Origin: Symsagittifera roscoffensis
Lineage: Eukaryota; Xenacoelomorpha; Acoela; Convolutidae
DNA length: 64,000 nucleotides
Direction of reading: 5' to 3'
NCBI RefSeq assembly: GCF_963678635.1
Contig: NC_087066.1
Coordinates: forward strand, 65,261,277-65,325,276
A model generated the notes under the pieces. That model saw only the letters and a list, made by a program, of their open reading frames with translations, was not told the origin of the DNA and ran no database searches. The translations under genes were made by a program, and so were the position numbers. Every line of letters starts with the position of its first letter. Positions within the stretch are counted from its first letter, which is position 1. This document shows, piece after piece, positions 33,707 to 45,839 of this stretch.

Positions 33707-33846
33707 TTTTGGCGCCAAAATAATTGTTTAATTTGCAGTTGTAGACATATTGGCGCCAAAATTGGAGTGATTTTCTTTGATAATTAGCGTCAGTAATTTA
33801 CCGCTCTTTGGAAAATGCGTGTAAATTATTCCAAAATTTTCCCGCC
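33707..33846. promoter_or_regulatory. E2F-like motif block, copy 2
   Basis: Identical motif arrangement to 26924-27063, including TTTTGGCGCCAAAA at 33707-33720. In unit 3 the corresponding stretch is replaced by unrelated sequence (about 39283-39462). Confidence 0.35.
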
Positions 33847-33903
33847 TTTTTCGGCACTGTTGTACTTCGGCACTGTTGAACGCCCCCCTGGCATCGTCAT
33901 ACA

Positions 33904-34557
33904 ATCGAACCGCCAGTAGAGTGGACAAAATGGGTAGTGGGATTACAAACGGCGATTTTCATGGAGGAGAACATTGACGTACAACTACTATTGCGACATC
34001 GGCCTGCAGCGCCAACCAGACCGCCAGAGCCAATGCGCGCAGAACCGATAGAAGAGGAAACGAAATCACAAAATCAAGACCTAGAAAACAGAAGCCAAGA
34101 TAAATGTATTAGACAACAGCCAGATAAAAAGCGAGTGCTATGTGGAGCAGTACCATGAGTTGACGCGGACACAAAAACTAATAGCCGTACTTGTATATGC
34201 CTGGAAAAATAGCCAAGAGACAATTCCGACAAAGAAAACCGAATATTGATGTTAAATCAGTATTCACAAAGGAATTGTGGACCGACCTCGATAATGTTTT
34301 TATCACAAAACAATAATTGTATTCGAACAATACATTTTTCCTTGCAAAAACCAAAAAAAATGATTTTTTGAATCATTTCATGCTGAAATGATAGAACCAG
34401 CATCCAAGCCGATTGCGGATCCAAAAAGACAAGTGTGTGTACACACATGTTGATCAAGAAAATTTCGGAGGAATCATTAGCCAAAGCCCGAACACCCAAA
34501 CAAGCGTACGGATACGCAATGAGTCGGGAGAAACTTTTGAACATTATCGAACAATAA
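33904..34557 (+). pseudogene. EPPVEWTKW-family ORF, copy 2, broken
   Basis: Sequence and breaks are as in 27121-27775: ATC in place of the start codon, the same frame change after KKRVLCGAVP, and the same TAA after NIIEQ. The shared defects show copies 1 and 2 were already broken when they were duplicated. Confidence 0.4.
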
Positions 34558-36469
34558 AAATATTGTTATTGAGATCCAGTTCATGGGGAAAACAAGTTAG
34601 CATAAAGCAGGAACCAGTTGGATTTAAAAACAACAAAAAAACGGTTTCAACTTCGTAAAAATTCTTTGTATGGCTTCAAATGCATAAAAAAAACTTCATT
34701 GGTCACATGGTTTCATCAGGAACACCAAAGACGATTTTTATAAATGGTTTTCCGAAACAAACTGGTATGTTTTTGTGTTAACTGGAGAATAATTTTTTTT
34801 TAAAGGTTATAGATTCAACACATTTCACGAACACAGTGTGAAGCATTTATTTGACTAAAACCATCGACTTCAGCTATGTCTGATCTGCAAAAAGACCATG
34901 GATAGGTTGATAGAACTTTAGGAGTCAAAAAGTCATGATGATTGCTTGGAATTCAATTACATTTCTTTTCAAAACATTTAAAATTTGTTTATAAAAAATT
35001 GGTTCTTATTTGTTACAAGTATCTCAAAAAAAAAGATTTACTCAACTTTCGTGTTGGTGTGTTTTTTAACGAAGCTTAAAATCCAATATTGCCTCATGGA
35101 AAAGGGCCTCGGGCTAATCAACAATGAATGTCATGAAGAAAAACTCTCCTAACTTATTTTAAAACATTTTTTTTGAATAGCAGCCAACTTACCTAATCTA
35201 GAAATTTCAAAATCGCTGGAAAAAATTTGAACTAAACAAACATCTTTTTTGTTCCGACCATTGAAAATGGGGAGGAACTTTAGATTCGGGTGTGTTTTGT
35301 TTTTTTTTTCCACGCAAAATCAGCTACCACAAAAAATCATTGGACAGGTTTGGGAGATATATCACTCATTGGACAGGGTTGAGAGATATATCATAATAAT
35401 GCCCTTTTAAACGAATTTCGACAACATTAAAAATATTCGAAAAATATTTCAGTGTTGAGAAAAATCGTTGGAAAATTATTGATTTTTGGTCTAATTTCGA
35501 GCTAATTACTAAGATAGTTAACAATTGCAATAGCGTATTTAAGATTAATTTAAGCAGTAAAAACTTAGTTTTACTCATGTAAATGTAGTTTTTGGAGTTT
35601 TTTTAGCGCAATTTCAGAAATCAAAATTTTCAAATTTATTTTTTGTTTTTCTACTCATTTTTTTAGAAAACTGTTTTTCAATTGAAATATTTTACTATGA
35701 CTTTCAAGTATGCCTTAGTTTTTCTTGTTTTGTTCAAATTTTTTTATCACAAAGTACAGAAAAAAACGACACCAATTTCAGAAAATACTTTTATATTTTT
35801 TGAAGACTGGTCGGAACATTCTGTGCAACTTGCACAGTAATCGGCTATCCTTGTTCAACCTTGCATTTGTTAAACAAAAAAAATCTTATGGTTGCGGATA
35901 GCTAGATAAGGCAAACTATAGCAACATTCACAGAACAACTAACATAAACCTCAACTACCATAGCTCATTTTTATCCTCAATTTTTTTTTTTCAACACTTC
36001 TAAAAGGAATTCTTTCCACAATCCATTTCAAACAGAAGCTGAAAAGCTATCGAAGAAAAAAAGAGTTACAATGGAACCATAAAATTGCGCTGACGTGAAT
36101 TTTGTTTCATTTGAATTTTGTGTGTCTATGAAGCAGAGGTTTTAGCCTTTCGCGCATTTACAGAGTCAACGTGTCATGTATCTGTAATTTTTTTCTAAGC
36201 TTTCTGATTCCAGTTTCTTTTCATCGAAAGGTTTTTTGTCAAGTACCATAAGCTTTTATAAATGCTGTCCACCTCTTTGTCTTGAAAACGGCTTCGTTTT
36301 AATTGTGGCTACTTACAGAAAATTTAAATTTATGGAAGTGAATACAAAAACTTTCAAATAACAAATCACTACAAGTTTGTTATCAGTTTGAAAAGAAGTC
36401 AAGTTTCTGATTATCATTAAGTCACGTCTAAAATGTTCTAGAATTTAGCGTTCACAGACATGCCGTTAA

Positions 36470-38005
36470 TCCTTTTTAACCCGTTAATATGTTCATAACT
36501 CCGTTAGTGCGGCTATGATTTTGTTTTTACCAAAGGGCAAAGCGTTAAAAAGAATAAGTTAGGTGTAGCGCGTGATTTAACGTTATTCAACGTTTTTTAA
36601 CTTGAGATCAAACGTTAAGCAAACGCTAAGTTACGTGTAATTGAGTTTTTGCCTAATCGATATAACCCCAAACTTTGTGATAAAAAAAGGCAAACTTTGC
36701 TTAATGTAAAATAACGTTAAGCAATTTTGACAAAAAAGTTTCGAAAAATAGCTGCACCTAAATTAACCTCTCAAATTTACCACACCTAAGTTAACGTAAG
36801 GTTACGTTCAGCAGTTAATCTAGAAAAATAGTGTTTCTCAACGTTTTTCCACCTCATTTACCAATAAAAAAAGGCAAGGTAAACAAGTTGACCACACGTA
36901 ATTTAACGTTAAACAAGGTTATTTCAATTAGTTTGGCTACAGCTAATTCAACGTTAAATTAAATTTACCAGTTAACACAGAATTTATTAGTTTAATGTAT
37001 ACACAGCTAACTTGATGTTAACTAAGGTTAAACCAAAAACGCGAATTGAGCTGAGCCAAAAAGTCCGCTTTCCCTAAATTAAAGGTAAGTTAAGTTAAGT
37101 AGTGAACCCAGAAATTTGTTTCATTTAACGTATTTACACCTAACCTAATGTTAAACAACGTTTAATCAACTACAAGCAACGAAATTGAACCGAGTCAGTT
37201 ACCTGCACCTAATTTAACATTAAGTTAGGTTAGGCAGTGGACTCAGAGAATGCTCTATTCCGTAAAATTATTTTCAATGATTCCAAAGTACTGCTGGAAG
37301 TATTATACTCACATTTCTGATATCAAACAGTTTTTTTCCTACCATGATTTCTTTACACATATACTTAATTTAACGTTGAGCTACGTCACACAACGTTGAG
37401 TATATCATCTTATTTTAACTTAATTGAATTTGTTGGATTGAGTTAAAATATGATGATCTGCTTAACCTTGCTTAATCTTGCTCAATGTTATGTTAGGTTA
37501 AACAAGGTTTGCGGATCGTTTTTCAGAGCTTAATTTAACGTTAAACAACGTTAAGCGAATAGTCATATTTCAACCTAAGTTAATCTTAAGCAACTTTAAG
37601 CAACGTTACGAGGATTGTCATATTTCAACCTAACTGAACTGTGAGCAACGTTAAGCCGATCGTCGGATTTCAACCTAATTTCACATCAAGCAACGTTGAA
37701 CAATGTTAAACTTATCGTCGTGATTTGAAGCCGTACAACTTCATTAAACCTAACTTAACGCTGAACCACGTGTTGAGTTTTAAAGCCATTTAACTTCATT
37801 TAACCTCACTAAACCTTAAATTAGGTGTAGCGCAAAGAACTGGTTTACTCAATTTAACCAAATTTAACTTGACTTTACATTGAATTATGTTAAGTCAGGT
37901 GTAGCTATTCAAAACTAGTTCAATCAAGTTAACCTCATATAAACTAATTTAACGTTAAGTAAGTTAAATTTTAAGTTAAATCACGTGGAAGCACGTTATG
38001 TCAGA
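36470..38005 (+). repeat. AACGTT-palindrome array, copy 2
   Basis: Near-identical to 29690-31225, with the same internal stretch of about 50-bp period. Confidence 0.75.
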
Positions 38006-38244
38006 GAGCATATTAGCGCCTATTTGGGCCTAATTTGATGTTACGTTTTTTTTTGGATTATAATTGTGTTGCTTCATGTTTTGTCAGTTGTAAAGATTTT
38101 AATAGAAACGATAGGCGAAACTTAAAAAGGATTGAAAGATGGGAGCTTTCAAAGGATAAAAAAAAGCAGTATTGTGTTGTCACTCGGATACTCTCAGCAC
38201 TTTCAGAAGGACTGAGATTCATCTTTGCCATGGGATATTGTTGC

Positions 38245-38810
38245 ATTGCTTGCGGAGTGGAAAGAAGATGTGATAGTTCCCGCACATAACATATATATAG
38301 AACAGAAGAATCTGAGACCAAAGAGGGCAGAAATGTCGGCAGTATAATCTGAACTATCGAAGGCCATGAGAAGATTGAAGGCACATTTGTTGCATATGCT
38401 GTTCCTGGAAGAAGTACTGGAATACGAGTTGGCAAGTTTCAGCAGATAACTCAAGATGAGACGAGAAGTGGACGATGACCATCAAACTATTAGTGACATG
38501 TTAAACGATCTCTGGTTTCACCAAGACGGAAACCGCGGGTGCCCAGGACGAAACTACTGGACGGTAGATTGTAAGAGAGATATGAAGGCGCACTTGGAAA
38601 CTTTAGTTTTAGAAATCAAACAAACGTTTTCACGTATCTGCACGAGTTAGAGCATATGGAATGGTGGCGTTCGAGAGAGATCTAACGGTGATAACCAATA
38701 TTCAAGCTTACATGCTCAAGCATTTGGTCGAGCAGAAACTACGACGACTGAGTTTGTGGACAAGTTGAATGAAAGCACTTGGGAAACATTCTGGACGGAT
38801 GAAGAATGGG
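38245..38810 (+). pseudogene. Segment Z, copy 1: unrecognised ORF with two in-frame TAA codons
   Basis: One plus-strand frame runs from AEWKEDVIVPAHNIYIEQKN through RPKRAEMSAV, TAA, SELSKAMRRLKAHLLHML, a second TAA after ASFSR, then DDDHQTISDMLNDLWFHQD and CKRDMKAHLETLVLEIKQTF to TAG at 38648. The protein would be helical and charged. Copy 2 (44161-44717) keeps the same frame and both TAAs, and the only sizeable length difference is nine bases at 38524-38545, a multiple of three. That pattern suggests coding ancestry and an older inactivation. The family is not recognised. Confidence 0.4.
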
Positions 38811-39479
38811 GTGCAGATAAAAGCCATAACTTGAATAAGATCGAATTGACTTTTTGTGAAAAAATGCGAAATTATGATTTTTGTGGATAACAAAATACAC
38901 AGCTACCTAAAGAGCTGATTGCCAGAAAAAACAGCTTACAGATCAAAATGATCTGTTACAATGTAAGAAAAAATTTTTATAAAAAAATACGAGTTGGAGT
39001 AAAATTCGATTGTAATTAAACTTGGTTCGCTCAATTTTTTTTTGCAAAGCTCCACAAAAATCGTTGATATTTGTTAAAAGGCATTAGAAAAAAGTTTGCA
39101 AGGTAAGAGTTTTTGATGAGGTTTCGACAAAGCTGTCATCCATCCGGACTTAATTATGTGCACATTTTTTTCTAAATCAATTGTTTAAACAGTCATCCTA
39201 AGATATTTGAGGTACTAAAAATTTATCTTGGGTCTGTAAGGCCAAGTGTATTAAGTGACCTTCGCTGCACCCGCGTGAACATTATCGACCATCTGTGTTT
39301 AACATTCAGTTAGAACAAGAGACCTTGTCTCGCATCCGTTTTTACTAAAAACAGAACGACAAGCGGGGACACCTCCCATTAGTAACAGTAGCCATAGTTA
39401 CCTCTGACTTAGAAAAAAGCTCTAACATCGTGCAGAAAAAAAACACTTTGAACGTTCACCTTTCTGGCATTGTCATAGA

Positions 39480-40174
39480 ATGGAACCGCCAGTAGAGTGG
39501 ACAAAATGGGAAGTGGGATTACAAACGGCGATTTTTTTGGAGGAGAACATTGACGTACAACTACTATTGCGACATCGACCTGCAGCGCCAACCAGACCGC
39601 CAGAGCCAATGCGCGCAGTACCGATAGAAGAGAAAACGAAATCACAAAATCAAGACCTAGAAAACAGTATTAGAATGTGTTAGAATAATGTAATAATGTA
39701 TTAGAAAAATGTATAAGACAATAGCTAGATAAAAAGGGAGTGCTATGTGGAGCAGTACCATGAGTTGACGCGGACACAAAAACTAATAGCCGCACTTGTA
39801 TATGCCTGGAAAAAGAGCCAAGAGACAATTCCGACAAAAAAATTGAATATTGAAGTCCAATCAGTATCCACGAAGGAATTGTGGGCCGACCTTGATAATG
39901 TTTTTATCACAAAACAATAATTGTATTCGAACAATACATTTTTCTTTGCAAAAACCAAAAAAAAAAAATGATTTTTTGAATCATTCCATGCTGAATTGAT
40001 AGAACCAGCATCCAAGCCGATTGTGGATCCAAAAAGACAAGTGTGTGTACACACACGTTGATCAAGAAAATTTCAGAGGAATCATTAGCCAAAGCCCGAA
40101 CACCTAAACAAGCGTACGGATACGCAATGAGTCGGGAGAAACTTTTGAACATTATCGAACAATATAAATATTAG
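39480..40174 (+). pseudogene. EPPVEWTKW-family ORF, copy 3, best preserved start
   Basis: ATG GAA CCG opens MEPPVEWTKWEVGLQTAIFL and the Pro-rich stretch, and breaks after DLENSI at a short AT-rich insertion (about 39665-39720). Fragment 2 is longer than in copies 1 and 2: RTQKLIAALVYAWKKSQETI, then NIEVQSVSTKELWADLDNVF (to about 39920). Fragment 3 (40001-40174) ends NIIEQYKY before TAG, two codons beyond copies 1 and 2. This copy is the best guide to the ancestral protein. No domain was recognised. Confidence 0.42.
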
Positions 40175-42099
40175 ATCCAAGGGAGATCCAGTTCATGGGG
40201 AAAACAAGTTAGCATAAAGCAGGAACCAGTTGGATTTAAAAACAACAAAAAAAACTGTTTCAATTTCGTAAAAATTCTTGGTATGGCCTCAAATGCATCA
40301 AAAAAACTTCATTGGTCACATGGTTTCATCAGGAACACCAAAGACGATTTTTATAAATGATTTTCCGAAATAAACTGGTATGTTTTTGTGTTAACTGGAG
40401 AATAAATTTTTTTAAGGTTATAGATTCAACACATTTCACGAACACAGTTTGAAGCAATTATTTGACTAAAACCATCGACTTCAGCTATGTTTGATATGCA
40501 AAAAGATCATGGATAGGTTGATAGAACTTTAGGAGTCAAAAAGTCCTGATGATTGCTTGGAATTCAATTACATTTCTTTTCAAAACATTTAAAATTTGTT
40601 CATAAAAAATGGTTCTTATTTGTTACAAGTATCGCAAAAAAAACAATTTTATTGAACTTTCGTGTTGGTGTGTTTTTTAACGAAGCTTAAAGTTCAATAT
40701 TGCCTCATGGAAAAAGGGCCTCGGGCTAAAAAAAAAGATTGTCATGAAGAAAAACTCTCCTAACTTATTTTAAAACATTTTTTTTGAATAGCAGCCAACT
40801 TACCTAATCTGAAATTTTCAGAATCACTGGAAAAAGTTTGAACTAAACAAACATCTTTTTTGTTCCAGCAATTGAAAATGGGGAGAAACTTTATATTCGC
40901 GTGTGTTTTGTTTTTTTTCCACGCAAAATCAGCTACCACGAAAAATCATTCGACTGGGTTGAGATATATATCATAATAAGGCTCTTTTAAACGAAATTCG
41001 ACAACATTAAAAATATTAGAAAAATATTTTAGTGTTGAGAGAACAGGTTGAAAAGTTTTTGATTTTTGGTCGAATTTCGAGCTAACTAGTCAGATAGTTA
41101 AAAATTGCAATAGCTTATTTAAGATTAAATTAAGCCGTAAAAACTTAGTTTTACTCATGTAAATGTAGTTTTCGGATTTTTTTTAGCGCAACTTCAGATA
41201 TCAAAATTTTGAAACTTCGAAAAAAATTTCAGCAAAAAATATTGAAAATTTTTTTTTTCAAATTTTCTTTGTTTTTCTACTCATTTTTTTCGTTCAAATT
41301 TTTTTATCACAACATACAGAAATAAACAACACCATTTTCAGAAAATACTTTTATTTTTTTTTGAAGACTGTGGTCGAAACATTCTGTGCTACTTGCACTG
41401 TAATCGGCTATCCTTGTTCAACCTTGCAATCGTTAAACAACTAAAATTTTATGGTTGCGGATAGCTAGATAAGGCAAACTATAGCAACATTCACAGAACA
41501 GCTAACATAAACCTCAACTACCCTAGCTCATTTTTTATCCTCTATTTTTTTCTCAATACTTCTAAACGGAATTCTTTTGACAATGCATTTCAAACAGAAG
41601 CTGAAAAAAGCTATCGAAGAAAACAAGAGTTACAATGGAACTATAAACTTGCGCTGACGTGAATTTTGTTTCGTTTAACTGATTATTAGATTTCAAAAAC
41701 TTATTTTTTCTGACACTCAACCAAAACACTCAAAACCCTCTTTGTTTTAATGTGTGTCTATGAAGCAATTTTTTTGGCCTTTCGCGGATTTACAGAGTCA
41801 ACGTATCATGTATCTGTCATCATTTTCTAAGCTTTCTGATTCCAGTTTTTTTTTATCGAAAAGTTTTTTGTCAAGTGCCATAAGCATTTATAAATGCTGT
41901 TCCACCTCTTTGTCTCAAACACGGAAATCGTTTTAATTTCGGCTATTTACAGAAAGTTTGAAATTTTGGAACTGAATACCAAAAACTTTCACATAACAAA
42001 TCACTATAAGTTTGTTATCAGGTTGAAGACAAGTCAAGTTTCTGATTATCATTAAATCACGTCTAAAATGTTCTGGAATTTTGCATTCACAGTCATGCC

Positions 42100-43800
42100 G
42101 TTAACCCTTTTTAACCCGTTAATTTGTTCATAACCCCGTTAGTGCGGCTATGATTTTGTTTACCCAAGGGGCAAAACAAAAAAAAGACTCGCGTTCAACT
42201 TTATTTAACTTGAGATCGGACGTTAAGCAAACTTTAAATTACGTGTAAATGAGTTTTTGCCTTATCGATAAAACTCCAAATTTTGTAATAAAAGAGTCAA
42301 ACTTTGCATAATGTAAATTAACGTTTAACAATTTTGACCAAAAAAATTCGAAAAAACACTGCATCTAAATTAAGGTATTTAACGTGAAACAAAGGTAAAC
42401 CTCTCAAATTTACCACACCTAAGTTAACGTAAGGTTACTTTCAGCAGTTAATCTAGAAAAATGGTGTTTCTCATCGTTTTTCCACCTCATTTACCAATAA
42501 AAAAGGGTAAGGTAAACAAGTTGACCACACGTAATTTAACGTTAAACAAGGTTATTTCAATTAGTTTGGCTACAGCTAACTTAACGTTAAATTAAAAATA
42601 CCAGTTAACACAGAATTTATTAGTTTAATGTATACACAGCTAACTTGATGTTAACTAAGGTTAAACCATTAACGCGAATTGAGCTGAGCCTAAAAGTCCG
42701 CTTTCCCTATATTAACGGTAAGTTAAGTTAAGTAGTGAACCCAGAAAGTTGTTTCACTTTTTCACTTAACGTATTTACACCTAACTTATTGTTAAACAAC
42801 GTTTAATCAACTACGAGCAACAAAATTGAACCGATTCAGTTACTTGCGCCTAATTTAACATTAAGTTAGATTAAGCAGTGGACTCAGAGATTGCTCTATT
42901 CCGTAAAATTGTTTTCAATGATTCCAAAGTACTACTGGAAGCTTTATACTCACATTTCTGATATCAAAGAGTTTTTTCCTACCATGATTTCTATACACAT
43001 AATACTTAATTTAAAGTTCAACTACGTTACACAACGTTGAGTATATCATCTTATTTTAACTTAATTGAACTTGTTGAATTGAATTAAAATATAATGATCT
43101 GCTTAACCTTGCTTAATCTTGCTCAATGTTATGTTAGGTTAAACAAGCTTTGCGGATCGTTTTTCAGAACTTAATTTAAAGTTAAACAACGTTAAGCGAA
43201 TCGTCATATTTCAACCTAAGTTAATCTTAAGCATTTTTAAGCAACCTTACGAGGATTGTCATATTTCAACCTAAGTTAACGTTTAACAACGTTAAAGGGA
43301 TTGTCATATTTCGACCTAACTGAACTGTGAGCAACATTAAACCGATCGTCGGATTTCAACCTAGTTTCACATCAAGCAACGTTGAACAACGTTAAACTTA
43401 TCGTCGTGATTTGAAGCCGTACAACTTCATTAAACCTAACTTAACGCTGAACCACGTGTTGAGTTTTAAAGCCATTTAACTTCATTTAACCTCACTAAAC
43501 CTTGAATTAGGTGTAGCACAAAAAACTGGTTTACGCAATTTAACCAAATTTAACTTGACTTACATTGAATTATGTTAAGTCAGGTGTAGCATTTCAAAAC
43601 TAGTTCAATCAAGTTAACCTCATATAAACTAACTTAACGATAAAAGTGTTAAATTTTAAGTTAAATCACGTCGAACCACGTTATATCAGAGAGCATATTA
43701 GCGCCTTTTTGGGCCTAAACTGACGTTACACGTAAATATAACTTTTTACTCTTCATTTAACGTTAGAATTAGAGTAAACCACTACACCTCATTTAAGGTG
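42100..43800 (+). repeat. AACGTT-palindrome array, copy 3
   Basis: A diverged version of 29690-31225 with the same words and order. It carries an additional unit, TTTCAACCTAAGTTAACG then TTTAACAACGTTAAAGGG, near 43260-43310. Array length has therefore changed by whole units since the duplication. Confidence 0.7.
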
Positions 43801-44160
43801 AATTAACGATAATTAACAGGCAAGTAAAAGTATTGGCTAACAGGTAAAGTTACTCCGTTTGAACTTCAACAGCTATCAAAAATTCAATTTAAAACTCTAG
43901 CTTAGGAGAATTTTGAAATATCGAAACTTTTTAAATCAAACATTTGAGATTTTTTTATATATTTTTTTGAAATATAATTATGTTGCTTCAAGTTTTGTCA
44001 GTTGTAAAAATTTTAGTAGAAACGATAGATGAAACTTAAGAAGCGTTGAAAGATGGGAGCTTTCAAAGGATAAGAAAAAGAGCAGTATTGCGTTGTCACT
44101 TGGATACTCTCAGCACTTTCAGAAGGACTGAGATTCATCTTTGCCATGGGATATTGTTGC

Positions 44161-44960
44161 ATTGCTTGAGGAGTGGAAAAACGATGTGATAGTTCCCGCA
44201 CATAACATATATATAGAACAGAAGAATCTGAGACCAAGGAGGGCAGAAATGTCGGCAGTATAATCTGAACTATCGAAGGCCATGAGAAAATTGAAGGCAC
44301 ATTTGTTGCATACGCTGTTCCTGGAAGAAGTACTGGGATACGAGTTGGCAAGTTTCAACAGATAACTCAAGATGAGACCAGAAGTGGACGATGATCATAA
44401 AACTATTAGTGACATACTAAACGATCTCTGGTTTCACCAAGACTGGTACCCAGGACGGAACTACTGGACGGCAGATTGTAAGAGAGATTTGAAGGCGCAC
44501 TTGGAAACTTTGGTTTTAGGAATCAAACAAACGTTTTCACGTATCTGCACGACTTGGAGCAGAGGTAATGGTTGCATTCGGAGAGATATAACGGTGATAA
44601 CCAATATTCAAGCTTACATGCTCAAGCATTTGGTCGAGCAGAAACTACGACGACTGAGTTTGTGGACAAGTTGAGTGGAAGGACTTGGGAAACATTCTGG
44701 ACGGATGAAGAACGGGGCGAGGACGGCTGTAACTGAATGGCATTGTTCGTCACGTTAGGAGCAGATTTTATCGAGAGTAAATCAGCCGTCGTTTTAGCAG
44801 AAGGGGCAAGAAATCTCACGCTCGACGGTTTATTGACATTGGTAGGCATGACTTACGGCAAATTGGGCAAATTCATAATTATAACTTTTCAACCGGAACA
44901 AATGCACAAACTTGACAAAAAAACTACATGCAGATGGGAACGGCGTCATTAACAAAAACG
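44161..44960 (+). pseudogene. Segment Z, copy 2, plus its unique continuation
   Basis: It matches 38245-38810 up to about 44717 and then continues as unique sequence. The main frame reads LEEWKNDVIVPAHNIYIEQK, TAA, SELSKAMRKLKAHLLHTLFL, TAA, DDDHKTISDILNDLWFHQD, then CKRDLKAHLETLVLGIKQTF and VITNIQAYMLKHLVEQKLRR, stopping at about 44674. A second frame overlaps and continues: TEFVDKLSGRTWETFWTDEE, TGA, MALFVTLGADFIESKSAVVL, ending near 44952. It may be a frameshifted continuation of the same protein. The family is not recognised. Confidence 0.4.
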
Positions 44961-45240
44961 CCAGATCTGACAAACATGTTATTACAGTAGATGCTACAAC
45001 AAAACCGCTTCCGAACTGGGAGGGAAAACCCAAACCAGAGAGATGAGATGCATGCTACTACTGACTGGAGTTGTGTATGGCCAAGGGAATTGACCCTCTA
45101 GTGCTGATTAGGGGGGTCAGCAAGCTCGTGATTGTAGTTTACAATTCGGCAGTTACTTTAATTTTCGTTTTCTGAATCTAAAGTGGAAAGTTACAGTAGG
45201 TCGGTGCGGCACCTGAACGTTATCTTTGTGACTGATGCGT
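44960..45240. other. Non-coding interval
   Basis: Nothing recognised, apart from a short frame TTKPLPNWEGKPKPER at about 44998-45045 that could be the end of the segment Z ORF. Confidence 0.35.
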
Positions 45241-45550
45241 CACCCGGGTCGAGATCCCGCTCAAAAATCGCTCAAGATATGAGCGGTTTGAGCGGTTTTT
45301 CAGCAAGATTTGAGCGGTTTGAGCAGTTTGGGAGGTTTGGGCGGTTTTTTCGGAAAAACCGCTCAAACCGCTCAAATCTTGCTTAAAAAACCGCTCAAAA
45401 ACCGCTCATTTCTTACGGTGATTTTTGAACGGTTTTTCAAGCAAGATTTGAGCGGTTTTAGAGCGGTTTTTGAGCGGTCTTATGAAGAAAACCGATTAAA
45501 ATCAACAAAAAGGCCTGGAAAGGTAATGTGACCCCGGGTTGACATCCCTA
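45241..45550. repeat. GAGCGGTTT inverted-repeat cluster between direct repeats
   Basis: GAGCGGTTTT and its complement AAACCGCTC occur more than a dozen times in 45260-45480. The arm at about 45283-45326 is the near-perfect complement of about 45364-45410, and a third copy of the arm follows at 45423-45480. The cluster is bracketed by CCCGGGTCGAGATCCC (about 45243) and CCCGGGTTGACATCCC (about 45533), a direct repeat. Two frames through it translate as Phe-Glu-Arg-rich repeats and are artefacts. Confidence 0.75.
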
Positions 45551-45769
45551 AACCGAAAATGCTTATTTTAAATTTCCCCACACCGAAAAAGTTTTTCATA
45601 CAATTGCCTGTTTCAAATGTATGGAAAAATGCTAATCATACAATTTTCATACAATTTCAAAAAACCATTGAAAAAAGATTCAATCTAGTTTCTCCGGCTA
45701 TTTGAACCAAATACAACAGTCTGGTGATGAAAAATAACTACGTTTATTTTATTTTTTTGAAAAAAATTT

Positions 45770-45811
45770 GGTTATCATACAATTTCCATATATGAAAATT
45801 GCATGATAACC
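45770..45811. repeat. 42-bp near-perfect palindrome
   Basis: GGTTATCATACAATTTCC then ATATATG mirrors ATGAAAATTGCATGATAACC, with two mismatches in 21 bp. CATACAATTT also occurs at about 45597, 45638 and 45647, so the palindrome sits among related words. Confidence 0.75.
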
Positions 45812-45839
45812 ATTTTATCATGAAAGGCAAGATTTTCAG

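Larger units (their letters stand above)
32191..38253 (+). repeat. Segment Y, copy 2
   Basis: Near-identical to 25352-31469, with the offset 6783 holding over the ORF region. The few differences are single bases, A-run lengths, and small deletions near 32530 and 32860. Because the left breakpoint cuts the minus-strand frame of 25165-25461, only its 5' part is duplicated. On the right it continues into segment Z rather than X. Confidence 0.92.
38811..44160 (+). repeat. Segment Y, copy 3 (diverged)
   Basis: It begins abruptly at GTGCAGATAAAAGCC, which corresponds to 33106 in copy 2, directly after segment Z copy 1. It follows copy 2 to the end of Y with many substitutions and indels. Differences include replacement of the E2F-like block by 39283-39462, an ATG instead of ATC at the ORF start, and one extra unit of about 50 bp in the AACGTT array (about 43255-43310). 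It is older than the copy 1 / copy 2 split. Confidence 0.88.

Noticed and set aside
44013-44370. Minus-strand frames at 38058-38454 and 44013-44370
   Set aside because: They are the complement of the segment Z frame, whose indel and substitution pattern favours the plus strand.
45183-45531. Two Phe/Arg/Ser-rich ORFs
   Set aside because: By-product of the GAGCGGTTT repeat.
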